Shown: positions 46,103 to 55,110, counted from the first letter of the stretch. The stretch is 64,000 nt of DNA from Fibrobacterota bacterium (GCA_023436145.1 JAEZKP010000047.1:198411-262410); one strand, 5' to 3'. Numbers and translations: made by a program. The notes: generated from the sequence alone by a model not told the origin.

Positions 46103-46846
46103 CTACACCCGCGGCATCTGTGATGGTTGTGTACGGCCGGGACGTTCAGTGTAAAGCAGATTAAATATTTCCCTTTTTAATCTCACCATCACCAGATCCT
46201 TAAACTCATCCATCTGATTCTCAATCTTCTCCGCCCGATGATTAAAGTAATTGTAGAAGAAAAGAGAGGGGATGGCTACCGCAAGACCCACAATGGTGGT
46301 AATCAGTGCTTCTGCTATTCCAGGGGCAACTACCGGCAAACTGGCGGAGCCCTGATTTCCTATTTCGAAAAAGGAGTTCATGATTCCCCATACCGTCCCT
46401 AAAAGCCCCAGAAATGGAGCAATACTGCTTATCATCGCCAGGAAAAACACTCCCTTATCCAATGGAGCAATAAGCGCCATAAAAGCACTCTCCATACGTT
46501 CAGAGGCCATAGTAAATTGATTCTGCAGAAAAAATGACCAGTCTTTTACCCCTGTGTGGGATTGTGCGTCTTCAAGAATCCTGCGATACTCCATAGCAGC
46601 TGTACGACCAAGCTGCCCCATTGGAGAACTCAATGTCTTGGCATCCACCGACTCTATATCTGAGAGTTTATTCATCATCTCATAACGTCTTCTGAAAAGC
46701 TTGTTTTTCGCTATTATCGCAGCCAGTGCAAAATATCGGTTGAAAATGATAGCCCAGGTTAAAAGTGAGAATAATACCAGAAGAATTACTATGATTCTGC
46801 CCGCCCACCCGGAACGGACAACCATGTCAATTACAGGAACATCCAT
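46103..46846 (-). CDS. tolQ: Proton channel protein TolQ (MotA/TolQ/ExbB family)
   Basis: A 247-residue protein with three membrane helices, the second and third around SSIAPFLGLLGTVWGIMNSF and APGIAEALITTIVGLAVAIPSLFFYNYF, the family signature region. AAAGGATC precedes the ATG. It is the first gene of the six-gene tol-pal-cpoB operon. Confidence 0.95.
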   Translation of the reverse strand: MDVPVIDMVVRSGWAGRIIVILLVLFSLLTWAIIFNRYFALAAIIAKNKLFRRRYEMMNKLSDIESVDAKTLSSPMGQLGRTAAMEYRRILEDAQSHTGVKDWSFFLQNQFTMASERMESAFMALIAPLDKGVFFLAMISSIAPFLGLLGTVWGIMNSFFEIGNQGSASLPVVAPGIAEALITTIVGLAVAIPSLFFYNYFNHRAEKIENQMDEFKDLVMVRLKREIFNLLYTERPGRTQPSQMPRV

Positions 46847-47135
46847 GAACAGATCCTTTCGGTAATAAAACTGAAATTCAACTGTTTATTTGTAAATTTT
46901 GAACAGCCCGCATCACCACCAGATTTATTTATCTGGATAGCCCAACCGCAGAGGACCAACTATATAAACAGTGCATCCTCTAAAATTACTTCCTGATCTA
47001 TGGAGAATCAAATAGAAGTGCCACTAAAATATTACACTTACCCTGGTAGTGCTCCTCTCCCAGCTTTGATTATTGCACCCGTTGATCTATATTAATTCAT
47101 CAACTGAACTGATAAAACCAGATGGAATCATACAA

Positions 47136-48116
47136 ATGAGTTTTGAACACCTTACCCCTGATCAGATGATTAACGCTGCAGAAGAAGCAACCGGGATTGG
47201 TTTTACCGGTTTCACTGCCCAGCTGCCAAGTTACATAAACCGGGTTTATGAATTTCAAACCCGTGATGGTCTGAGACTCATTGCCAAATTTTACCGCCCG
47301 GGTCGCTGGAGTAAAAATGCCATTCTGGATGAACATACATTTCTGCAGGAATTATCTGAAGCGGAGCTTCCTGTAATTACTCCCATAAAACTCGCAAATG
47401 GAGAAACACTGGGAACACACGATGAAATTCTTTTTGCTATTTTCCCCAAAAAGGCTGGAAGGCAGCTGGAAATTAATAACTTTGAGGACTGGCTCAGATT
47501 GGGAACTCTGGTAGCCCGTATCCATAATATCGGTGCATCACATGCGGCCAGATCCAGGGTGGTACTCTCACCCGATAACTCCACCCGTAACGATCTGGAT
47601 TACCTTTTGAGTAATGTCATCCCTGCAGCATACCGCACCAGTTATCGAAACCTGGTAAATGAGCTGATAGATATCAGCACACCTCTTTTTTCCAGAACTG
47701 AACAAATCAGAATCCATGGAGATTTACACAGAGGTAACATTCTGGACAGAATGGAAGAAGGATTATTGATAATAGATTTTGATGATATGGCCATGGGGCC
47801 TGCAGTACAGGATCTCTGGCTTTTACTTCCCGACCGGCTTGATAAATCCCGGGAGGAAACCGCCCTTTTTATCGAGGGATATGAACAGTTCAGGGATTTT
47901 GACTTCAAAACCTTACAGTTGATTGAACCTCTGAGAGCTATGAGGATGATATACTTTCTTGCCTGGTGCAGCCGTCAAATCAATGACCATCAGTTCAGAA
48001 GAAATTTCCCGGACTGGGGAACTGACTCCTTTTGGCATAAAGAGATAAATGATCTTAGCGAACAGATGGGATTTGTGAGAGATTCTGTAAAAAACGATCA
48101 TAATTTCGGCCGGTAA
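47136..48116 (+). CDS. srkA: Stress response Ser/Thr protein kinase SrkA/RdoA-like
   Basis: The ATG at 47136 gives 326 residues, matching E. coli SrkA (328); a longer frame reaches back to 47073. The APH/choline-kinase fold is evident: RLIAKFYRPGRWS holds the nucleotide-binding lysine, RIHGDLHRGNIL is the catalytic loop with Asp, and IIDFDDMAMGP is the metal-binding DFD-like motif. SrkA counters programmed death and envelope or oxidative stress in E. coli. Here it is monocistronic and divergent from tolQ. Confidence 0.9.
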   Translation: MSFEHLTPDQMINAAEEATGIGFTGFTAQLPSYINRVYEFQTRDGLRLIAKFYRPGRWSKNAILDEHTFLQELSEAELPVITPIKLANGETLGTHDEILFAIFPKKAGRQLEINNFEDWLRLGTLVARIHNIGASHAARSRVVLSPDNSTRNDLDYLLSNVIPAAYRTSYRNLVNELIDISTPLFSRTEQIRIHGDLHRGNILDRMEEGLLIIDFDDMAMGPAVQDLWLLLPDRLDKSREETALFIEGYEQFRDFDFKTLQLIEPLRAMRMIYFLAWCSRQINDHQFRRNFPDWGTDSFWHKEINDLSEQMGFVRDSVKNDHNFGR

Positions 48117-48232
48117 GTAGTTGAGATTTCTGGCCTGGTTTTTTCTATATATTTATACAGTCAGCTTTCAGTCCGAATAGCCAATTTTTCAAAAGCAGAC
48201 AATATCCAGATTTTTCAACAGAAGGAAAGTAT

Positions 48233-48406
48233 ATGGAGTCGATTCAAATTACCCAAAAAACCAGTGCCAGTACCAATCAATATCCAAATTCCGGTTCAGA
48301 ATCAGAAGCAGTATCAATTTTTCTGCCCTCAAAAGCCCGGATTGTCCAAAACCAGATAAAACATTTCGATATCAGAAACTCTACACCCCGGGCAATATAC
48401 AATTAA
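48233..48406 (+). CDS. Small ORF, 57 aa
   Basis: A 57-codon frame from ATG 48233 to TAA 48404-48406, preceded by GAAGGAAAG at the right distance. The start MESIQITQKTSASTNQYPNS is Ser/Thr/Gln-rich, the middle has SIFLPSKARIVQNQIKHFD and the end is TPRAIYN. No family is recognised. The good ribosome site is the main evidence. Confidence 0.4.
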   Translation: MESIQITQKTSASTNQYPNSGSESEAVSIFLPSKARIVQNQIKHFDIRNSTPRAIYN

Positions 48407-48661
48407 GCCTTTTGCCCAAAAGCAGCTCTTTAACCGCAACAGTATTCCTGCCATCCTTGCTCCTGCGATAATGGAATCTCTTCCAGTGCAGCTATCGCTT
48501 TGACCATCCGAAACCGTGAGTTTCAAATGATCATAGAAAGAATTCTCATTTAATTTTTTCCTGCTTGGCACGGTAAATGCGCATACTTTTTTATGAGGAA
48601 AAGACTGGTTCTAAAAAGAAATGCAACGGAAACCATAAATTACTAAGTATCGGAGTGCTCT

Positions 48662-48847
48662 ATGGGAAACCATTTCGAAGACCGTCTCTCTGAGCTCAAA
48701 TCACAGTATGAGGCAGGTCAAAAGGAGCTGGAAAAATTACAGCAGAAGCAAAATGATCTTCAGGTAACTTTACTGCGGATAAGTGGTGCGGTCCAGGTAC
48801 TCGAAGAGGAACTATCCAAAGAGAAACAGTCCGGAAAAACACAATAA
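48662..48847 (+). CDS. Small coiled-coil protein, 61 aa
   Basis: MGNHFEDRLSELKSQYEAGQ begins a continuous heptad-like helix (KELEKLQQKQNDLQVTLLRI, VQVLEEELSKEKQ), so a short coiled coil is likely. CGGAG lies before the ATG. It precedes the 11-residue-repeat protein by 60 bases on the same strand and may be cotranscribed. No family is recognised. Confidence 0.65.
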   Translation: MGNHFEDRLSELKSQYEAGQKELEKLQQKQNDLQVTLLRISGAVQVLEEELSKEKQSGKTQ

Positions 48848-48907
48848 CACTAGCTTATCCTGCAAATTTGGAATCCCTTTTCTGAATAGATTTTCCCGGA
48901 GCGCATC

Positions 48908-49951
48908 ATGCACAAAAAAAACCTTTTTCAACAAATTTTCCATCCCTTCAGCTTATTTCAATCTGGAAATTCCCATGTTTCAGAAGATGGAAAACACCCT
49001 GACGACAGATCAGCAGATTCTGGAAAGTCAAATCATGTGGCACCGGTTCAGGATAAATACTCCCCCGCTTCACCACAAAAAGCAAAAAACGACGGGACAC
49101 CTCCATCGCGTGAAAAAACCCGTGAGATAGTAGCCGAAGCAGCACTTGAACAGCTACCCGAAGAACAGCATCCTGACGTTTTACTTGACATACCTACAGT
49201 CAAGGTAGACGAAATAAAAATCGAAGTCGATGATCTGCAGGCTCAGGTGGCAATCAGTGCAGATCTTGCCAATCTGCTTAAGTTAAATATTGGCGCATTT
49301 GTCAGCATTAAAAAAGTACTGATCGATATTCTTGGTGTCGAAGCACAGGCTGTTTTAAAGGTAAGGCTTAAAAGAGTACATGCTATACTGGCAAGAACCC
49401 TAGACACTCTGGATCGTAATCCGGAAATTCTGAATAACCTTCTTCAACCAGTAGGAAAAGCGGTCGGTGAAATTGGATCTGGTGTGGGAAAAACCGTTGG
49501 TGAGCTGGGACCTGGACTGAGTAAAGCAACTGGTGAATTGGGAAAAGGTTTAGGTAAAACTGTGGGCGATCTGGGACCGGGGTTAGGCAAAGCAACTGGA
49601 GAGTTGGGAAAAGGTGTGGGTAGAACTGTCGGTGACCTGGGACCGGGTTTGAGCAAAGCAACTGGCGAATTAGGTGGAGGATTGGGAAAAGCTACTGGTG
49701 AAATCGGTTCAGGAGCAGGAAAAACTCTGGGTGATCTGGGACCCGGTTTAGGCAAAGCAACCGGTGAATTAGGTGGAGGATTGGGACAGGCTACCGGTGA
49801 AATCGGTTCCGGGGCAGGAAAAACTCTGGGTGATCTGGGGCCCGATTTAGGCAAAACAACCGGTGAATTAGGAAGCGGTTTAGGCAAAACAACTGCCATA
49901 TTGGAGCATGATGAGAAAAATGAAGATAAAACAGAAAATCACAATCAATAA
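48908..49951 (+). CDS. Conserved-domain protein with eleven-residue Gly-rich repeats
   Basis: A 347-residue protein without a signal peptide; GGAGCG precedes the ATG. Residues 1-75 are hydrophilic and disordered-looking. Residues about 85-175 form a folded domain with VLLDIPTVKVDEIKIEVDDL, AISADLANLLKLNIGAF, VEAQAVLKVRLKRVHAIL and LDTLDRNPEIL, a pattern I recall from uncharacterised bacterial proteins. Residues about 178-331 are about fourteen tandem repeats of the type G-x-G-L-G-K-A-T-G-E-L, 11 residues each. A periodicity of 11 suggests an amphipathic helix-like or LEA-like structure. The tail is charged. Function unknown. Confidence 0.75.
   Translation: MHKKNLFQQIFHPFSLFQSGNSHVSEDGKHPDDRSADSGKSNHVAPVQDKYSPASPQKAKNDGTPPSREKTREIVAEAALEQLPEEQHPDVLLDIPTVKVDEIKIEVDDLQAQVAISADLANLLKLNIGAFVSIKKVLIDILGVEAQAVLKVRLKRVHAILARTLDTLDRNPEILNNLLQPVGKAVGEIGSGVGKTVGELGPGLSKATGELGKGLGKTVGDLGPGLGKATGELGKGVGRTVGDLGPGLSKATGELGGGLGKATGEIGSGAGKTLGDLGPGLGKATGELGGGLGQATGEIGSGAGKTLGDLGPDLGKTTGELGSGLGKTTAILEHDEKNEDKTENHNQ
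49441..49900 (+). repeat. 33-bp (11-codon) tandem repeat inside the repeat protein gene
   Basis: Units translate to GPGLSKATGEL, GKGLGKTVGDL, GPGLGKATGEL, GKGVGRTVGDL, GGGLGKATGEI, GSGAGKTLGDL and so on. A higher-order 66- or 99-base pattern is visible because GSGAGKTLGDL and GGGLG(K/Q)ATGEI recur. Such DNA is prone to copy-number change. Confidence 0.9.
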
Positions 49952-49981
49952 TCAGTCAATTTCAACAGCAAAGCATTCATA

Positions 49982-50620
49982 TTACAACAGATAAGCCCTG
50001 CAAGCAATCGAGAACTCCTCCTGTGTATGGCTGTACTCTTTTTTCCTGGGCTCAAACTGTTTATCAAACTCCAAAGAATCCTCTGGGTTCATGTTGTATA
50101 CATCACTGGGATAATATCTCCATTTCCCTCTCTGCAATATCCCTTTCTCAAGTTCAAGAACCAAAAGACTATAGGGGTATCTTCCATCAGCATCACTGAC
50201 CAGAAAATCCTTTGAACTCCTGAAACCGTGCCTGCAATAGTTTTGTGGATGACCTTCGATTATTACAACTTTATCTCCCCTTTGAGTAGCTAAATTTAAA
50301 GAATACCGTATTAATTGTGAACCTACACCTTTTTTTTGAAAAGCCGGCAAAACCGATACTGGACCAAATGTAATAGCATCCAGTCTTTTATTGGTTTCAT
50401 CAAGCAAACTGGACTTACTATACATTATATTACCAATAATCTCATCTTTATAGATAGCAACCAGATCAAGACTGGGTATAAAGTCGGGGTGTTTTCTCAT
50501 TTTGTGAGTCAGGTAATGCTCATCGCATCCAGGAACATGCAGATTCCAGAAAGCTTCCCTGGTTACTTCTTCCACTCTTCTGTAATCGCTTTCTTTTTCT
50601 TCTCTTATGGTAATTTTCAT
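49982..50620 (-). CDS. GNAT family N-acetyltransferase
   Basis: A 212-residue GNAT-fold protein. MKITIREEKESDYRRVEEVT starts the fold, FGPVSVLPAFQKKGVGSQLI is the acetyl-CoA-binding motif A (Q/R-x-x-G-x-G), and VVIIEGHPQNYCRHGF is the C-terminal motif B region. It has a C-terminal extension of about 60 residues containing KWRYYPSDVYNMNPEDSLEF. The same architecture is found in YhbS-like proteins. The substrate is unknown. Confidence 0.88.
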   Translation of the reverse strand: MKITIREEKESDYRRVEEVTREAFWNLHVPGCDEHYLTHKMRKHPDFIPSLDLVAIYKDEIIGNIMYSKSSLLDETNKRLDAITFGPVSVLPAFQKKGVGSQLIRYSLNLATQRGDKVVIIEGHPQNYCRHGFRSSKDFLVSDADGRYPYSLLVLELEKGILQRGKWRYYPSDVYNMNPEDSLEFDKQFEPRKKEYSHTQEEFSIACRAYLL

Positions 50621-50806
50621 CTTTTGCTGATCCGCTTTAATTAATTTTGTGGTTTCATCATTCAGTTCTCCAGAGGTAAAAACCTAACGTATACAAAAAT
50701 CTCTGGGGGGTTTCGTGAGCATCTTAAATATAAAATTCGATATCGATGGGGCATATCGAAACGTTTTGATAAACCTAAGCAGATACTATATAGACCAGAA
50801 CACAGA

Positions 50807-51196
50807 TCACAACGTTTTTTCCAGTAATTCAAAACGAGTCCGTTCAAGATACCCATGTTTATGATAAAAAGAACGGGCAGCATCGTTTTCATGTGCAATC
50901 TGAAGCGAGATATTTGTACATCCGACCCGTATAAATTCTGTCTCAGCTACTTCGAGAAGCCTCTTTCCAATTCCCAGATTACGGTATTTCTGTAAAACAA
51001 AAAACTCATCAATCTCTGCAGTCACTCCCAGATGTTCCAAACTGAAAACGTAAACCGCCAGAAGATAACCCACCGCTTCAGTTTCTTTAAAAGCCAGCCA
51101 TCCAATCCCCATATGCGGTTTTGAAAACAGGTGCACAAGCTGATCTGAAATCCGTTCATCATCATAATCATGAATTTTTTCAAATGCCCAATACAT
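50807..51196 (-). CDS. GNAT family N-acetyltransferase, N-terminus uncertain
   Basis: From ATG 51196 the product is 129 residues: EIDEFFVLQKYRNLGIGKRLLE is motif A, and NISLQIAHENDAARSFYHKHGY is motif B with the usual catalytic-site Tyr. The frame continues upstream with typical GNAT N-terminal residues (AIVADIKHLLPLIS) back to an ATG at 51260-51262 immediately followed by TAG at 51257-51259. The true start is therefore either the inner ATG, with loss of the first strand, or a non-ATG codon; otherwise the gene carries a codon-2 nonsense mutation. Confidence 0.75.
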   Translation of the reverse strand: MYWAFEKIHDYDDERISDQLVHLFSKPHMGIGWLAFKETEAVGYLLAVYVFSLEHLGVTAEIDEFFVLQKYRNLGIGKRLLEVAETEFIRVGCTNISLQIAHENDAARSFYHKHGYLERTRFELLEKTL

Positions 51197-51737
51197 ACTG
51201 ATTAATGGTAACAGATGCTTGATATCAGCTACAATTGCTTTTTGAATCAGAAAATTCTACATACTTTTGCTCTGTAAAAATAAGCCATCACTGTTCAGCA
51301 TTCTCATTACATCTAAAAAACGCTGAAGACCAGTCATACCGAATCAATAATATTACGGACTTCCCAACCGGTTCATGAAACCGGAAAAAAACTACCTGCA
51401 ATTACAGCAACAGAGTCTTCTTCATCACAGAAAAACAGTTAAACACTGGTACTGTAGTCATAATGAAAAAGTGAATAGGAATGTATGAAAACTATTGAAG
51501 CAAATTCTGTTTAGCCGAACCCGTTACTCACAGTGTAACTACAATGTTTCCAAGGGGTTGCATACATTAAACAATCTATACCGGAAATATTGTAATATCG
51601 CTCATCATGCATTAATTTATAATCAGACACATTTTAAGTGTGCAAATTAAGCAATTCTTTAATATAATGAGAATTTTCATTGTTGTTGTATTAATCAATA
51701 TTTTTTTCAACTTTTTTCATTGAAAGGTTTTTCTCCT
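51197..51737. other. Intergenic region upstream of bacterioferritin
   Basis: Apart from the lost N-terminal codons of the GNAT gene at the left and a Fur-like palindrome at 51666-51681 near the right, nothing recognisable was seen. No small RNA or tRNA pattern was noticed. Confidence 0.5.
51666..51681. promoter_or_regulatory. Fur/PerR-like palindrome upstream of bfr
   Basis: AATGAGAATTTTCATT is a 16-base inverted repeat (AATGA..TCATT) with one mismatch per half, similar in spacing and composition to Fur-family boxes. It lies about 57 bases before the bacterioferritin start, a natural place for iron or peroxide control. Confidence 0.45.
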
Positions 51738-52205
51738 ATGAAAGGAAACGAAAAGCTCGTTAGTGTTCTCAATTCGCTTCTGGCCGATGAACTCACCGCT
51801 ATCAATCAGTACATGGTGCACTCAGAAATGTGTGATGACTGGGGATACGAAAAATTACACGCACACTTCGAAAAACGTGCTATCGATGAAATGAAGCATG
51901 CCGAAAAACTTATCGGCCGCATTCTTTTTCTGGAAGGGACTCCGATTGTTTCATCCCTTAACAAGATCAATATCGGTTCTGATGTTTCTAAACAGCTGGA
52001 TAACGATCATTCTGCAGAAATCGATGCTATCGCTGCATATAACAACGCCATTATTCTTGCAGGTGAAGTAAAAGACTATGCCACCCGTGACCTGTTGCAG
52101 CAGATTCTCAATGATGAAGATGCACACATGGACAGTATCGAAGGGCTGCAGAGTCAGATTGCCCAGATGACTTTACAGGTTTTCCTCACTACACAGGTTA
52201 AATAA
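51738..52205 (+). CDS. bfr: Bacterioferritin
   Basis: A 155-residue haem-containing ferritin storing iron as ferric mineral in a 24-mer. The ATG at 51738 puts all ligands at E. coli numbering: ferroxidase residues E18, E51, H54, E94, E127, H130, and the haem axial Met52 in DEMKHAEKLI. AAAGG precedes at a slightly long distance; a TTG at 51720 is less likely. It is monocistronic, with a hairpin after the stop. Confidence 0.96.
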   Translation: MKGNEKLVSVLNSLLADELTAINQYMVHSEMCDDWGYEKLHAHFEKRAIDEMKHAEKLIGRILFLEGTPIVSSLNKINIGSDVSKQLDNDHSAEIDAIAAYNNAIILAGEVKDYATRDLLQQILNDEDAHMDSIEGLQSQIAQMTLQVFLTTQVK

Positions 52206-52222
52206 TCTTGAATTGATTTAAC

Positions 52223-52249
52223 GAACCTGTGTTCTTTGGACACGGGTTC
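52223..52249 (+). terminator. Hairpin downstream of bfr
   Basis: GAACCTGTGT (52223-52232) pairs with ACACGGGTTC (52240-52249) with one T-G wobble around a seven-base loop, 17 bases after the bfr stop. The T tract is weak (TGCTTTAA), so termination is likely but not certain. Confidence 0.6.
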
Positions 52250-52369
52250 TGCTTTAAGACTTGGTTCAACTGCTTTTTCTGGAGAGCCTACTTGGTCATT
52301 CACTTTTTTTTCATACCTGTCTGTCTGCAATAAAAGTTTACTTTAATTAAAAAATAAAGGAGAAGGAGC

Positions 52370-54811
52370 TTGAAGATTACCTGTGCGGGTGGTGCCGGTT
52401 CAATTGGTGCATCTTGTATCCTGCTTGAAACTGCTTCATCAACAGTTGTAATAGATTGCGGTGTGCGACCTGGAGAGCGGAAATCCCCTTTACCAGACTT
52501 GTCTGTACTTACAGGTAAGAATCCTTCCTGTATAATTCTCACTCATGCACACACCGATCACTCCGGAGCACTTCCGGTACTGGTGGAGTATTTTCCCCAT
52601 GTTCCGATCCTTGCAACCCCACCCACAATTGATCTTACTGGTATTCTTTTTCGCGACTCAATTAAAATAATGAACCGCCCTGAGTATGAAGCGGATATGC
52701 CACTTTATAATGATGCCCAGGTCAAAAGGGTGATGGAAAATTTTCTTCCCGTGCAATTTAATGAGTCTCGGGTAATCGATAATCTGACTATTTCCTTTTT
52801 CCAGGCAGGACACATTCTTGGAGCAGCAATGATCCATATTGCAAGTCCAGAGGGCAACATCCTGGTAAGTGGTGATTACAGTATCGGAGCGCAACGCACA
52901 GTCGGAACCGCTAATAAAGTATCTCTGCCTGTTGATCTGCTAATTTCGGAATCGACTTACGGTGAGCGACTTCATGAAGACCGTTCCACTGCAGAGACCC
53001 GACTAATCGAGCAGATCAGAGTAATTATTGAGCGTGAAGGGAAAATTCTGGTCCCATGTTTTGCCATCGGACGGGCACAGGAGATTCTGCTTATCCTCAA
53101 GAAAGCTATGCGTGACGGAAGGTTAAACCGGGTACCGGTTTATGCTGATGGCATGGTAAGAGCAGTCTGTAATGTTTATTCTGATTATGAAAGTTATGTA
53201 ACCAGAGCACTTGCTCATGAAATCCGTTCTGATCGTCACCCGTTTTGGGGGGAATGGATTAATCCTGTGGTAACAGACTCGCAACGTTTGGCTATTCTAC
53301 AGGGACCCCCCTGCATAATTGTAGCCTCCAGTGGCATGCTCAATGGTGGTGCATCTCTTTTTTATGCTACAAAGTTACTTGAAAACGAAGGTGATGCGGT
53401 TCTTATTACCGGCTATCAGGATGAAGAATCTCCTGGAAGGTTGTTACTTGACCTTGCAGCAGAAGAACCTGACAACAGAAAAATTACTCTTTGTGGAGAG
53501 CAGATAGCAGTTAAAGCGTCGATACAGATTTTTGGTCTCTCAGCTCATGCTGACCGTATGGAGATGGCTGGATTTATCGACTCACACAGACCACATACGG
53601 TTCTGTTGGTTCATGGTTGCACTGATGCGAGAGAGAGCCTTAGAAAGTCTCTGCGTTGTAAAGACTGCATAAGCGGCTATGATGGACTGATTCTGGAAAG
53701 AACATTCAGAAAGAAACAATCTTGTGAATACTATGATACATTTGAGTTGCCCGAAGAAAAAGACTTGCAAAGAATCAGAGCGATCCTGGGTCCTCCATCT
53801 TCTCTTCCTGTAAAGGGCAGTAAAATCGCAGATCTGTGGTTTGGAACCAGAGTAAAAGCCCAATTTATAGAAGAGCTGGTGTGTCGACTTGTTGATTTGG
53901 GACTGGTAAGAAGAGATGATGAAAAAAGTTATATGCTTTGGGTTTTAACTCCTTTGCAGTCGGGCAGTTTGCATGAGGAAGCTGCTATAGCAGAGCGGAT
54001 GAAAAAAGAAAACCCCAAAGGACGCCTACTGGAATATTGTATGAAGCAAAATATCCCCTTTCCTGTTACTGAATGGAATACAGAAGGAGCTTTTCATCGC
54101 GTTAGTATGGTATTAGAAGTGCATAATTTCCGGTATGTAAGTATACAAAAAGCCGCTGAAAAAGCGGTAGCAGAGCAGCTTGCTGCAGAAGATATTCTTG
54201 TATCCTGCATCTCCAGGGATTCTTCAGAAATTGGTGAAGCTAAACACATCTCAGAGGAAGATGCGTCTGCGCTTAAACTATCCAACCCGAAAGGTGCTTT
54301 ACTTGAGTATTGTATGAAACAGCACATAAATCCTCCACAATTCGAATTTCGGGTTATTGGTACAGAATGGTGCTGTCGGGCAATTCTGGAGAGCGAGTCG
54401 AGAGGGGTTGTTTCGAATTGGTATCAGTCAAAAGCTAAAACAACGGCACAACAGGGTGCAGCCGCAGAGATTCTCACTACCTGCAATAAAAATGGAAATA
54501 GCACAGATCCCCAATCCGTCGTAACACCAGATTCTGTTAATCTGCATATGAAAAACAGTCAATCTTCGGAATCAGACACCGATCCGAAATTGACATTAAG
54601 CATACTGAAAAAACGTCTATACATAATTGATTTTGGTTTTGATCAACTGGCAACTTCAGGCCCCCCCCACGCGCCTGAATTCTCTATCAGTGCGTGGGCA
54701 AAACTTCCGGATGAAAGCACCATAGAATCATCTTCAAAAACCGGAAGAACAAAAAAGGAGGCAGAAAGGAAGGCTGCACATGAAATCGTGGATCTGATCA
54801 GTAATTTATAG
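52370..54811 (+). CDS. Beta-CASP metallo-beta-lactamase RNase fused to three dsRNA-binding-like domains
   Basis: An 813-residue cytosolic protein starting at TTG 52370 after a double AAGGAG. Residues 1-200 are a metallo-beta-lactamase fold with HAHTDH at 59-64 (zinc site) and SGDYS at 167-171. The beta-CASP insert follows (about 200-345), with SSGMLNGG at 320-327. SAHAD at 391-395 and VHG at 414-416 complete the RMMBL zinc motifs. Such enzymes (CPSF73/YSH1-like, TTHA0252-like) cleave RNA. A winged-helix-like stretch (about 463-530) leads to dsRBD-like modules at 548-612, 639-706 and 740-813. The first two start with the same NPKG(R/A)LLEYCMKQ; the third ends KKEAERKAAHEIVDLI, the classic dsRBD helix. 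RNase III-type specificity for duplex RNA is inferred. Confidence 0.85.
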   Translation: MKITCAGGAGSIGASCILLETASSTVVIDCGVRPGERKSPLPDLSVLTGKNPSCIILTHAHTDHSGALPVLVEYFPHVPILATPPTIDLTGILFRDSIKIMNRPEYEADMPLYNDAQVKRVMENFLPVQFNESRVIDNLTISFFQAGHILGAAMIHIASPEGNILVSGDYSIGAQRTVGTANKVSLPVDLLISESTYGERLHEDRSTAETRLIEQIRVIIEREGKILVPCFAIGRAQEILLILKKAMRDGRLNRVPVYADGMVRAVCNVYSDYESYVTRALAHEIRSDRHPFWGEWINPVVTDSQRLAILQGPPCIIVASSGMLNGGASLFYATKLLENEGDAVLITGYQDEESPGRLLLDLAAEEPDNRKITLCGEQIAVKASIQIFGLSAHADRMEMAGFIDSHRPHTVLLVHGCTDARESLRKSLRCKDCISGYDGLILERTFRKKQSCEYYDTFELPEEKDLQRIRAILGPPSSLPVKGSKIADLWFGTRVKAQFIEELVCRLVDLGLVRRDDEKSYMLWVLTPLQSGSLHEEAAIAERMKKENPKGRLLEYCMKQNIPFPVTEWNTEGAFHRVSMVLEVHNFRYVSIQKAAEKAVAEQLAAEDILVSCISRDSSEIGEAKHISEEDASALKLSNPKGALLEYCMKQHINPPQFEFRVIGTEWCCRAILESESRGVVSNWYQSKAKTTAQQGAAAEILTTCNKNGNSTDPQSVVTPDSVNLHMKNSQSSESDTDPKLTLSILKKRLYIIDFGFDQLATSGPPHAPEFSISAWAKLPDESTIESSSKTGRTKKEAERKAAHEIVDLISNL

Positions 54812-54875
54812 TAGAAGGGGGTTTTTATTACAATTATCAGAGTCTGACAGGAAACACTTTTTCAGCCAAGCAATT

Positions 54876-54962
54876 GATTATTAGAAAGATAAAATGCATT
54901 TTTAAGATAACTCAGTTTAAATTTCCCCAGGGATGTTTCTGGGTTACTGTCCAAATCATCTC
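54876..54962. repeat. Intergenic repeat copy 1
   Basis: Shares AATTTCCCCAG, GATGTTTCTGGGTTACTGTCC and the flanking AGATAAA and TTTTAAGA parts with copy 2. CCCAG/CTGGG in its centre can form a short hairpin. Confidence 0.7.
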
Positions 54963-55110
54963 CGGGGACAATCACACGGTGGCAAATTGCACATGTATAC
55001 CAGTTTCGCTTCAGAACCTAACATTTTTTCTCTTAGTGCAAGAAGTATTCTACAGTGATTCTATGTTAATTAGAATCTCAGCCGGTTTTGAAAACTGTTT
55101 CAAGTTATTG

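Noticed and set aside
48329..48571. 80-residue minus-strand frame opposite the 57-aa small ORF
   Set aside because: No ribosome site, and it overlaps the better supported small frame on the plus strand.
49444..49899. Long Pro-rich minus-strand frames inside the repeat protein gene
   Set aside because: Produced by the antisense of the Gly-rich 33-bp repeats.
49441..49900. CRISPR-like array
   Set aside because: The 33-bp repeats are contiguous, without spacers, and are in-frame coding repeats.
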